The position numbers and the translations under genes were made by a program. The notes under the pieces are model-generated. The model did not search any database, was not told the DNA's origin, and saw only the letters and a program-made list of their open reading frames with translations. 11,535 nt of DNA from DAIPHL01 sp036771375 (lineage in GTDB: Bacteria > Synergistota > Synergistia > Synergistales > Synergistaceae), in NCBI GenBank assembly GCA_036771375.1, contig DAIPHL010000066.1, positions 1 through 11,535 of the forward strand, in the 5' to 3' direction. Below are positions 5,885 to 11,535 of the stretch, one piece after another (the first letter of the stretch is position 1; each line of letters begins with the position of its first letter).

Positions 5885-7357
5885 CTATAGAAATAGATGT
5901 AAAAGGTTTTCCGTCTCGTATTCGAGCCAGTTTTCTATGACTCTCGCAGGAGGCGGGACCGTCAGATTCGTGTGCGCGCGGAGAACCCCGTCGATAAGAT
6001 CCGTCTGGGGATTATCCTCTACCCGGAATTCCAGGCGGTTATTTGGTCCGATCAGGATGCCTTCGGCTACGTAGGCGTTGATGGCGATGTTTTCGGAGTC
6101 CTCGATCATCTCCAATAGGCGCCGGTTTATCGGTCTGTCCACTTTTTGGAACCACCGTAAAACAAACCGGACCGTCCACCAGTTGTAAAAGCGCCGAACG
6201 TTGATCAACCTGTCCTTCGGGTCGGTGTTGAAGGGAAAACAGGCGGTCTCATTGCCCCAGAGCATCCAACCTCCTTCCCAGTTGAAGAGAGTGCAGATGC
6301 CGTTCTCATTGAGATAATTGGCTTGATTGAGGTCAAGCAGCAACTCTTTGCCGCTCTTCGTGACGGCGGCCGTCATTTTGCTCGAATGATTGGAGGGAGA
6401 GGCAAATGGAATGTCTTTGTATTCCGCGTCCGTATCCGCCATCACGCCGGCGGCGATGGTCGACAGATGGAAACGCCGTGCACCAAGAGCGCCCATGGGC
6501 CAAAAAGCGATCTGATGGGTATCCGTGTAGCTGTGCAGCCTTTTCCATTCGGACACCGCCGTGTAATCTTCGACGCCGGCGCCATCGCTCGGAATATCGG
6601 TCAACGCAAGCGACGGGAAAAGGCCGGATATTTCCTTTGTCTTCGCGGTCATCACTGCGGCGACCTCCGGTTTTTCGGACCACCCTGGAGCACAAATCAA
6701 AGACGGTACCTTGCCGTAATACATGAACACCGAATTGATCAGTTCAAGCCCCTCTGATCTCTTACTGACCGAGTTATAGCCCCCGATGATGTCGTCGATC
6801 GTCACCTTGGAAGGATCCAATACGTCGAACGATACGTGTACGGACGCCGCGCCTTGCAGAGCCCCCCCCGCCAGGACATTGAGCACCGCCTTGGCTTCCT
6901 TGTTCCAAGCCAAAGCATAGTCCGTCCCGGCAACGAGGGGAGGACCCCCGGAAGCGACCTTGACGACAACGCTGTCGAGAATGACGTCGCATCCCAAAAC
7001 CGCCTGCTTTTCATTTATCGGATACTCGGCAGCCGGAACATTTTTCTTGTGTTGTTCCGGATCGAGCACGTTCACGAAAACAACCGGTGCTTTATTGAAA
7101 ACTTTGAAATGAGAATACATGAACTCGCACAGAGTGTACTTCTCCCAGTCGTCGCCATATCCGAGCCTTGTTGCCGCTTCGTCGAAATTAAGCGCCAAAA
7201 CGGGGTAATGAACCTGTTTTTCGGTATCGGAAAGGCCTGTCCCGGACAAATGAATCGGGGCGGTTCCAACCACGAAAGGGACGACGCTGTCGATCTGTCT
7301 TGGTGCAACAAGCGCCGTTGCTTTCTCGTATACGTATACGCCATGCCTGTAGGACAT
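5885..7357 (-). CDS. FI: Contractile tail sheath protein (FI)
   Basis: A 490-residue tail sheath protein. It polymerises around the tube and contracts to drive the tube and spike through the host envelope. The N-terminus (YRHGVYVYEKAT, then PFVVGTAPIHL) has the typical opening of sheath subunits. The middle is a variable, surface-facing domain (about 100-215, including the STVHVSFD-like strand region). From about 365 to the end is the conserved C-terminal domain (INVRRFYNWWTVRFVLRWFQKVDRPINRRLLEMI, then AEGILIGPNNRLEFRVEDNP), which makes the inter-subunit mesh. The length is nearer to Mu gp39 (about 495) than P2 FI (396). The ATG at 7357 shares one base with the TAA of the preceding gene (TAATG) and has GGAGGTGA 8 bases upstream, so the pair is probably translationally coupled. 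Confidence 0.95.
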   Translation of the reverse strand: MSYRHGVYVYEKATALVAPRQIDSVVPFVVGTAPIHLSGTGLSDTEKQVHYPVLALNFDEAATRLGYGDDWEKYTLCEFMYSHFKVFNKAPVVFVNVLDPEQHKKNVPAAEYPINEKQAVLGCDVILDSVVVKVASGGPPLVAGTDYALAWNKEAKAVLNVLAGGALQGAASVHVSFDVLDPSKVTIDDIIGGYNSVSKRSEGLELINSVFMYYGKVPSLICAPGWSEKPEVAAVMTAKTKEISGLFPSLALTDIPSDGAGVEDYTAVSEWKRLHSYTDTHQIAFWPMGALGARRFHLSTIAAGVMADTDAEYKDIPFASPSNHSSKMTAAVTKSGKELLLDLNQANYLNENGICTLFNWEGGWMLWGNETACFPFNTDPKDRLINVRRFYNWWTVRFVLRWFQKVDRPINRRLLEMIEDSENIAINAYVAEGILIGPNNRLEFRVEDNPQTDLIDGVLRAHTNLTVPPPARVIENWLEYETENLLHLFL

Positions 7358-7695
7358 TACTTTCTCACCTCCGCACCGTCAAATCTCAGCGTCATCAGGT
7401 ACCGGTACAGACGATGCGCCTCCGTACCCTCCTCTTGAATCTCCTTTCGGAAATCCGGGAACATCGAAACGGGAACAATCATCTTGCCGATCTCGGGCAC
7501 TTTCGTCATGAGATCCGTCACGTAAGAGGGCACTCCGTTGCGGTAGACGCCTGAACCGATCAATACCCTGCGATGAAGGGTAGGGCCGGCATATATGACT
7601 GTCTCGACTCCGTTTTTCTCTTGCCGGGCGCCGTCAAACACCTCGACGGAGCTTTCGTTGCCAGTTTCTTCCGAATTCATTTTCTTTGCGCACAT
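7357..7695 (-). CDS. Small unrecognised phage protein upstream of the sheath
   Basis: A 112-residue protein that I cannot assign to a named family. The first 30 residues are polar and acidic (EETGNESSVEVFDGARQEKNG) and may be flexible. The rest looks folded, with YAGPTLHRRVLIGSGVYRNG, then VPSYVTDLMTKVPEIGKMIVPVSM, then a helix with AHRLYRYLMTLRF. A shape of IGPT-type strand, a proline-bounded helix and a VPV strand recurs, from memory, in small proteins placed before the sheath in other myophage prophages. Its place between the tail terminator and the sheath suggests a tail completion or neck role. The ATG at 7695 is preceded by AAGGAAGTG with about 5-7 bases of spacing and is preferred to the internal ATG at 7680. 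It starts 5 bases after the previous gene and overlaps the sheath start by one base. Confidence 0.78.
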   Translation of the reverse strand: MCAKKMNSEETGNESSVEVFDGARQEKNGVETVIYAGPTLHRRVLIGSGVYRNGVPSYVTDLMTKVPEIGKMIVPVSMFPDFRKEIQEEGTEAHRLYRYLMTLRFDGAEVRK

Positions 7696-7699
7696 ATTT

Positions 7700-8245
7700 T
7701 CACTTCCTTTTCAGCGTAAATTCGTCGCCGCGCCAATCATTGTCCATCCAAACGCGTTTCGGCGCGCCGATGCGCCATTGGGTGATCATCTCCCCAAACC
7801 AAAGAGGTTTTGTGCCTTCGTCGAAAAGTTGCCAGGAAAGAGGCTCCTGTACCTCGTACAAATCTTCAAGTACACGGTGTGTCAATAGTATTCTTCGTAT
7901 GTGTTCGAGGATATTGAGAATCGCGCACGGACCATCTACGTTCATCGGGTCCCTGGAAAAAACCCCGGCTAAAAGCGATACGCAAAGAAGCGACGTTCCG
8001 TCCTCGAACGCTTTGTCCTCATAAGAAACGGGACTGACAACTAGTGCCGGCATCATCCCTTCGTAGCTATCCGGCATCGCCGCGGAACCGATATTTTGCG
8101 TCATTTGCGTCGAAGACGGATCCGGCAGGTTATACCGATAGATTGAGATCTTCCGCTCGGCGCCCTTGTCTCCGTCCGGGCGAAGGGTCGACAACCGCCC
8201 TTCGAAAAAACGGCAAATTGCTTCGACCGTCATGGCCGGCGTCAT
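7700..8245 (-). CDS. Probable tail terminator / tail completion protein
   Basis: A 181-residue protein. No clear family signature is recognised, but the pattern of a starting helix (TVEAICRFFEGRLSTL), several strands (KISIYRYNLP, then MMPALVVSPVSYED, then SLLCVSLLAGVFSRD), a long helix (AILNILEHIRRILLTHRVL) and a final strand region (EMITQWRIGAP) fits tail terminator proteins such as Mu gp37. These cap the tail tube and dock it to the neck. The position between the GPZ-type protein and the sheath gene is the standard one for this role. The ATG at 8245 has GGAAGGTG about 7 bases upstream and starts 1 base after the previous stop. The functional call is inferred from order and predicted fold only. 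Confidence 0.7.
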   Translation of the reverse strand: MTPAMTVEAICRFFEGRLSTLRPDGDKGAERKISIYRYNLPDPSSTQMTQNIGSAAMPDSYEGMMPALVVSPVSYEDKAFEDGTSLLCVSLLAGVFSRDPMNVDGPCAILNILEHIRRILLTHRVLEDLYEVQEPLSWQLFDEGTKPLWFGEMITQWRIGAPKRVWMDNDWRGDEFTLKRK

Positions 8246-8246
8246 A

Positions 8247-8897
8247 TCAGTTCACCTTCCCGGACAAGAAGAGTTCGATCTGACGATCGAGCTCTTCTTT
8301 GAGTCTTTCTTCCGCCAGTACCATCGTTTGTTCCATCGTCTCGTAATAGGCCAGCATCTGCGGATTCGAAACCGTAACCGCTTCGACTATTTTCTGCCGT
8401 TTGAGCCGCATGCCGATGATACTGCGATCCGTACCGCGCGTTGCGGCACGCTTTTTTTCTCTCGCGTATCTCCCTCCTGCGGGAACGGAGAACTCCTTTT
8501 CCCTTGCGAACAACCCGTAATGTGTGCCGCCGTGAGGACCGTGAACCGACGCAAGAAACGAGTGCGGCCATACTTTGTTGCGTCCCCTGATGATTTCCGA
8601 CGTTACGAGCCTTCCGGTCAATTTGACCTTGAATTTTGCAATACGTTGAAACGAAGATGTGGCCAGCAATGTCGCGCTCAGGCGCCTCGGAGAAGACAAA
8701 ACAACTCTGATACCCGTTTTGAGCGCATCGCTTTGAATCGTATAGCGCTCTTTTGCTCCACGGATTGCCTCGGTTTTCGCCGTGGTTATCGCTTTGTTGA
8801 TAGCCCTTGACATGGCTTTTTCCGCGGCGCCTGGGATGTGTGCCAGTTGCCGCTGCACTGCTGTAAAATCCGGAGGTTTAATTTCGAATCTTAGCAT
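8247..8897 (-). CDS. Minor tail protein Z / HK97 gp10-type neck protein
   Basis: A 216-residue protein resembling the prophage minor tail protein Z (GPZ) family. The strongest match is residues about 23-52, with AAEKAMSRAINKAITTAKTEA and KERYTIQSDALK, a helix rich in Ala and basic residues characteristic of the family. This is followed by RLSATLLATSSFQRIAKFKVK, a Gly/His-rich loop (HGPHGGTHYGLFAREKEF) and a C-terminal helix (AEERLKEELDRQIELFLSG). Such proteins act where the head connector meets the tail. The ATG at 8897 lies inside the end of the preceding gene (20-base overlap) with AGAGGT 7 bases upstream, which suggests coupled translation. The protein is very basic overall. The exact role in a contractile-tailed virion is not settled. 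Confidence 0.8.
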   Translation of the reverse strand: MLRFEIKPPDFTAVQRQLAHIPGAAEKAMSRAINKAITTAKTEAIRGAKERYTIQSDALKTGIRVVLSSPRRLSATLLATSSFQRIAKFKVKLTGRLVTSEIIRGRNKVWPHSFLASVHGPHGGTHYGLFAREKEFSVPAGGRYAREKKRAATRGTDRSIIGMRLKRQKIVEAVTVSNPQMLAYYETMEQTMVLAEERLKEELDRQIELFLSGKVN

Positions 8898-9216
8898 CGT
8901 CGTACCTCTTGTACTCGATGACGTAGACGCCGAGGTCGTCCGTCACGTTCAATATCCGACAGCGCGCGCCGTCGATGTCGATCGGCTCCTCCGGCTTTGG
9001 GCAGCGGGCGAACTCGCCGGCGCGGATGAAGAGAAGGGAGGAGCCCGAATGGACTCCCCCCTTGAAACGCCCGATTCTCTCGGGCGCCGTCTTCATACTG
9101 TCTAGAATACAGAGCACCCGCGCGCCGTTGACGTCATGCCAGTCCGCGAAATCGTTTTCGTCGAACCAAACGGCGCCATCCTCGAGGTCGGCTGCAATCT
9201 GCTCCTTGAGCGTCAT
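8878..9216 (-). CDS. Head-tail joining / head completion protein (gpFII / Gifsy-2 type)
   Basis: A 112-residue protein. The start is set at ATG 9216, two bases after the stop of the decoration gene. The longer frame to 9405 would lie inside that gene and translates to a low-complexity Arg/Gly shadow. The opening (ADLEDGAVWFDENDFADWHDVNG) with a short strand (ARVLCILDS) is like lambda gpFII and the Gifsy-2 head-tail joining proteins, which close the connector and accept the tail. The end (CRILNVTDDLGVYVIEYKRYDD) is a beta-hairpin common in that family. The position after the capsid and decoration genes and before the GPZ-type gene fits. GGGAG lies upstream of the ATG, across the preceding stop. 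The family call is fair rather than certain. Confidence 0.72.
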   Translation of the reverse strand: MTLKEQIAADLEDGAVWFDENDFADWHDVNGARVLCILDSMKTAPERIGRFKGGVHSGSSLLFIRAGEFARCPKPEEPIDIDGARCRILNVTDDLGVYVIEYKRYDDAKIRN

Positions 9217-9218
9217 GC

Positions 9219-9572
9219 CTACGCTCCCGTGCAGACGACCCCGATTTTTACCTGCGTTCGTGTGCTGCCGGAGGCCTTCGACGCGACGCAGACGCCCAGA
9301 CGGGTGTTGTTCGTAGCCGTCTTCGTCGCCTTCTTTGCCGCGGCGTCCCAGTACAGGACGTCGCCAACGGCGAAAACCGTGCCGGATACGGACGGGACGT
9401 CCCATACCTTCGTGATGGCGATGGCCCCCATCTCGCCGACGGGGATATTCGTTTCGGCGATGCCGCAGAAAGTGGTCAAGACAACGATGTCGCCGACGGC
9501 AATCGGATCGGCGCCGCTGTTCGTGTAGTCGATAACTTCTCCCGTCTGGACGGGATTCGCGATGCGGTTCAC
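9219..9572 (-). CDS. DUF2190 family capsid decoration-type protein (GTG start)
   Basis: A 117-residue protein of the DUF2190 type, found just after the major capsid gene in many phages and believed to be a decoration or cement protein on the head surface. Typical are the opening NPVQTGEVIDYTNSGADPIAVGDIVVL, the repeated hydrophobic strands (GAIAITKVWDVP, then FAVGDVLYWDAAAKKAT) and the end RLGVCVASKASGSTRTQVKIGVV. The start codon is GTG at 9572, with AAGGAGGG 8 bases upstream; the stop of the capsid gene (TAA at 9588-9586) is embedded in this ribosome binding site, a compact coupling arrangement. The next gene starts 2 bases after its stop. Confidence 0.85.
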   Translation of the reverse strand: MNRIANPVQTGEVIDYTNSGADPIAVGDIVVLTTFCGIAETNIPVGEMGAIAITKVWDVPSVSGTVFAVGDVLYWDAAAKKATKTATNNTRLGVCVASKASGSTRTQVKIGVVCTGA

Positions 9573-9585
9573 GTTCTATCCCTCC

Positions 9586-11061
9586 TTACGCTCCGGCATT
9601 CCTATAAATGCCGCGGTAGTCCCAAACCTTGACGCCGAAGTCGAGGCGCACCTTGTATTCGATACCGTCCACGTTCCAGCCCTGTTGCTGCTCGATCACC
9701 GGGTTCTGTACTCCGTCGAGGAATGCGACCTCCATCGTGTCGATCACGCTCGGAGAGGCCATCAGGTACCAGGCTTTCGGATCCGTGAGCGCCGCGTCGA
9801 CGACGATCTCGAGCGAACCGTGGAACGGGTTGACGACAGCCGGGTTCGCCTGCCCGATATCCGCCGTCGAGAAAAGAAGCTGGCGCGCCAGTGTCTCGAG
9901 TTCCGGCGGAATGACGAGAATCGTCGGGGCGAGGTTGAGCGTCACGCCCCTGTCCTTATTGCCGTCGCCCTTGCGCATACCCTTTTGCCTGCGCATGGCG
10001 GTGCGGGCGGCACTCAAACTCTCGATAGAGAGGGCCGCCGGCGTCCCGAGGTTGCCGTGTTCGGCGTGAAAGAGCGATTTGCTCGTCTCTTTCAGCACGG
10101 GGTTTTTGAGCAGCAGATCGTACACCGTGTTGTTGATCGTTCGCCCGGCCGCGATGCCGAAGAGCGTCGGAATCCGCGTGAACGCCCCGATGTCGTCGTT
10201 GATGATCGCCTGGCGCGTGAGCGCGAATTTTTTGCCCCACGTCCCGATACGATAGGTGTCCTCCGATTCGGCAAACTGCGCCATCTTGTATTCGCCGCTT
10301 TCCAGGACGGGCTCGAGTTCCGGCGCTTCGCTCATACGGAGTTTGTAGTTCTCCTTGAAGTCGGAGAGGCTCCCCGTCGAACACCACGCCCTCCACGTCG
10401 CCGGCGCTTCCTGATACCCGGCGAGCAGCACCTTGTCCGCGAGGTTCGACAGGATCAGCGCGAAATCAGACGTCGAGAAGGCGCGCGCGGCCAGCTCCAT
10501 TTTGTTGTCGCTCAGTCCGACGCGTTCTCCGTTGCGCTCTAGGATTACGCGGCAGAGGTCCAGCATGGACACCCGCCTGAACTCCTCCGCTCCCGGAGCG
10601 GGTTTGTCGATTTTCGCCCGGACGCGCATGGCAAGACCGTCGACGACGGCGGCACGGAATTTTTCCCTCTCGTCCCGGTTGATGTTGATGGCGCTACCGC
10701 TTCTGCTCGTCTGCAATGCGCCCATTTCCTCCTTCCTCTTTTTGAAAATCGCGGCGGTGACGTTTTCGAGACTTGTCCCCTTGCGGATGAACTCTGCGGG
10801 GTCCTCGCCGAAGTGGCCGCAAATCTCTACGATCCGCGAGGCGCGGCGGCGTTCGGCACGAAGCTTCGACTCCGACGAGCCGCGTTCCTCTCCCTTGTCG
10901 TCGTCTTCGCGCTCCTCTCCGTCGTCTTTTTCGAAATCGTTGCCGGATTCGCGCTCCTCCTCGTCGTCGGAGTTTTCGCGCTCTTCCTCTTCGTCGTCGA
11001 TGCGCCCGTCGTCTTTCAAATCCTCGTCCTCGTTCCGTTTCCCGCGTTTGAAATCCTTCAT
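9586..11061 (-). CDS. Possible scaffold-capsid short form from an internal start
   Basis: Within the fused gene an in-frame ATG at 11061 (Met152) follows GGAGGT with a 6-base spacer (AAGGGA). The Shine-Dalgarno bases are the two codons of Gly148-Gly149. The start falls between the end of the protease domain and the acidic scaffold, so the short form would be a 491-residue scaffold-plus-capsid protein without protease. Lambda C/Nu3 and Mu I/Z use nested in-frame starts for a protease and its scaffold, so the arrangement has precedent. Use of the start is inferred from the site quality and the domain boundary. Confidence 0.55.
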   Translation of the reverse strand: MKDFKRGKRNEDEDLKDDGRIDDEEEERENSDDEEERESGNDFEKDDGEEREDDDKGEERGSSESKLRAERRRASRIVEICGHFGEDPAEFIRKGTSLENVTAAIFKKRKEEMGALQTSRSGSAININRDEREKFRAAVVDGLAMRVRAKIDKPAPGAEEFRRVSMLDLCRVILERNGERVGLSDNKMELAARAFSTSDFALILSNLADKVLLAGYQEAPATWRAWCSTGSLSDFKENYKLRMSEAPELEPVLESGEYKMAQFAESEDTYRIGTWGKKFALTRQAIINDDIGAFTRIPTLFGIAAGRTINNTVYDLLLKNPVLKETSKSLFHAEHGNLGTPAALSIESLSAARTAMRRQKGMRKGDGNKDRGVTLNLAPTILVIPPELETLARQLLFSTADIGQANPAVVNPFHGSLEIVVDAALTDPKAWYLMASPSVIDTMEVAFLDGVQNPVIEQQQGWNVDGIEYKVRLDFGVKVWDYRGIYRNAGA

Positions 11062-11535
11062 TCCCTTACCTCCATTCAATGCAAAATCGATCGATCTGCC
11101 CGGCCCGACCGTGGCGTCGGCGGGGATCGGCGCGAAGCTGATTTCATACGCCTCCCACTCGCGAGCGATCATGGCGGGACCTTCGAAGCCGTCCGAGGTC
11201 TTGACGCCCTCGTCGACTTGTTCCCAGCGGGCCACCCTGTAACCGACGCTGACCCCGCGCAACATACCCGCTCGTACCTTCCGAAAGACAAGATCCGACG
11301 ATTCGTCCGTGTCGAACTCGATACGGGCGCGGCACTTGCGCTCCTTCTCGTCCACCCATGCCTCCATCACCTTGCCGACTACGTTATGCACGTTGCTCGG
11401 GTCGTGGTTGTAGAGTACGGGACCAAGACCGTTGTTCAACCGCTCGAGATTCACGTTCTCTTTCGAATGTCCCAGAATCTCGTCATACTCTCGGTCGCTC
11501 CACCAGTCATACATGCGTACCGACGCCCGCCGACC
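9586..11535 (-). CDS. Fused prohead protease / scaffold / HK97-fold major capsid protein (N-terminus beyond right edge)
   Basis: One open frame carries three head-assembly functions. Numbering is from the Met at 11514. Residues about 1-145 are an HK97-type (U35) prohead protease, with His37 (YNHD), Ser89 (RGVSVGY) and Glu124 (YEISFAPIPADATVG) in the expected places. Residues 161-212 are an extremely acidic stretch, followed by helices to about 300; this looks like a scaffolding region removed at maturation. Residues about 305-642 are the capsid domain (EFRRVSMLDLCRVIL, then FALTRQAIINDDIGAFTRIP, then LFHAEHGNLGTPAALS, ending VKVWDYRGIYRN). The frame has no stop between 11514 and the window edge, and the preceding codons (RRASVR before MYDWW) resemble the normal start of this domain (RRxDWW), so the true start lies outside the window. 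Confidence 0.93.
   Translation of the reverse strand, partial: GRRASVRMYDWWSDREYDEILGHSKENVNLERLNNGLGPVLYNHDPSNVHNVVGKVMEAWVDEKERKCRARIEFDTDESSDLVFRKVRAGMLRGVSVGYRVARWEQVDEGVKTSDGFEGPAMIAREWEAYEISFAPIPADATVGPGRSIDFALNGGKGMKDFKRGKRNEDEDLKDDGRIDDEEEERENSDDEEERESGNDFEKDDGEEREDDDKGEERGSSESKLRAERRRASRIVEICGHFGEDPAEFIRKGTSLENVTAAIFKKRKEEMGALQTSRSGSAININRDEREKFRAAVVDGLAMRVRAKIDKPAPGAEEFRRVSMLDLCRVILERNGERVGLSDNKMELAARAFSTSDFALILSNLADKVLLAGYQEAPATWRAWCSTGSLSDFKENYKLRMSEAPELEPVLESGEYKMAQFAESEDTYRIGTWGKKFALTRQAIINDDIGAFTRIPTLFGIAAGRTINNTVYDLLLKNPVLKETSKSLFHAEHGNLGTPAALSIESLSAARTAMRRQKGMRKGDGNKDRGVTLNLAPTILVIPPELETLARQLLFSTADIGQANPAVVNPFHGSLEIVVDAALTDPKAWYLMASPSVIDTMEVAFLDGVQNPVIEQQQGWNVDGIEYKVRLDFGVKVWDYRGIYRNAGA
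10880..11045 (-). repeat. Acidic low-complexity repeats in the scaffold segment
   Basis: The minus strand is GA-rich and codes for runs of Asp and Glu broken by Arg and Ser. The clearest repetition is two near-identical units, DDEEEEREN and DDEEERES, about 27 bases apart in phase, followed by related units (DDGEEREDDD, KGEERG). The imperfect copies suggest growth by repeat slippage. Strong negative charge is usual for capsid scaffolding regions. Confidence 0.6.
11068..11073 (-). promoter_or_regulatory. Internal ribosome binding site in the protease-capsid gene
   Basis: GGAGGT on the minus strand, spaced 6 bases from an in-frame ATG. Both distance and match are close to ideal, unlike a random internal purine run. 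Confidence 0.55.

Noticed and set aside
7325..7340. Palindromic repeat CGTATACGTATACG as a possible operator
   Set aside because: It encodes the conserved VYVYE strand at the start of the sheath protein, so the symmetry is explained by alternating Val/Tyr codons.
9217..9405. Longer start for the head-tail joining gene at 9405
   Set aside because: The extra 63 codons lie inside the decoration gene and give a low-complexity Arg/Gly sequence; ATG at 9216 follows the upstream stop directly and begins with the family-like sequence.
9562..10542. Long plus-strand open frame (326 codons) opposite the capsid gene
   Set aside because: Arg/Val/Glu-rich translation typical of the antisense of a GC-rich gene; the minus-strand frame is an unmistakable capsid domain.
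10433..11242. Plus-strand open frame with long Ser runs
   Set aside because: The Ser runs are the antisense of the Asp/Glu codons of the acidic scaffold; no independent start signal.

Overview
The window is part of the late (structural) region of a temperate contractile-tailed phage, most likely a prophage, with P2-like and Mu-like modules. All genes except one read leftwards on the minus strand, tightly packed and with strong GGAGG-type ribosome binding sites. No rRNA, tRNA, CRISPR array, insertion sequence or integrase is visible. The host cannot be named from sequence alone. GC content is intermediate and, by eye, higher in the capsid end than in the tape measure. The strong Shine-Dalgarno sites and the module mix would fit an anaerobic bacterium such as a Synergistota member, but this is a weak guess.

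Layout in transcription order (right to left). Head module, 11535-8878: a fused prohead protease / acidic scaffold / HK97-fold major capsid gene running off the right edge of the window, a DUF2190 decoration-type protein, and a gpFII-like head-tail joining protein. Neck and tail completion, 8897-7357: a GPZ / HK97 gp10-type protein, a probable tail terminator, and a small unrecognised protein. Tail shaft, 7357-4860: contractile sheath (FI), tail tube (FII), and the tail assembly chaperone E with a -1 frame extension E' that reads past the E stop. An inversion of polarity, 4873-4502: a perfect 10-bp hairpin, then one plus-strand gene for a small hydrophobic membrane protein with its own ribosome binding site and a TATAAT box, which looks like a moron. 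Tail length and baseplate, 4501-1: tape measure T (starting with TTG), tail protein X, hub protein D, baseplate spike V, and the first 55 codons of a PAAR spike-tip protein that runs off the left edge.

Together these genes encode capsid assembly and maturation (protease, scaffold, capsid, decoration), the neck, the contractile tail (tube, sheath, chaperones, tape measure) and the central hub/spike of the baseplate (X, D, V, PAAR). The remaining baseplate wedge genes (W, J, I), tail fibres, terminase, portal and lysis genes would lie outside the window.

The most interesting points are a well-formed internal start at the protease/scaffold boundary of the capsid fusion, an apparent E/E' frameshift without a canonical slippery heptamer, and the inverted membrane-protein gene that interrupts the tail operon next to a terminator-like hairpin.
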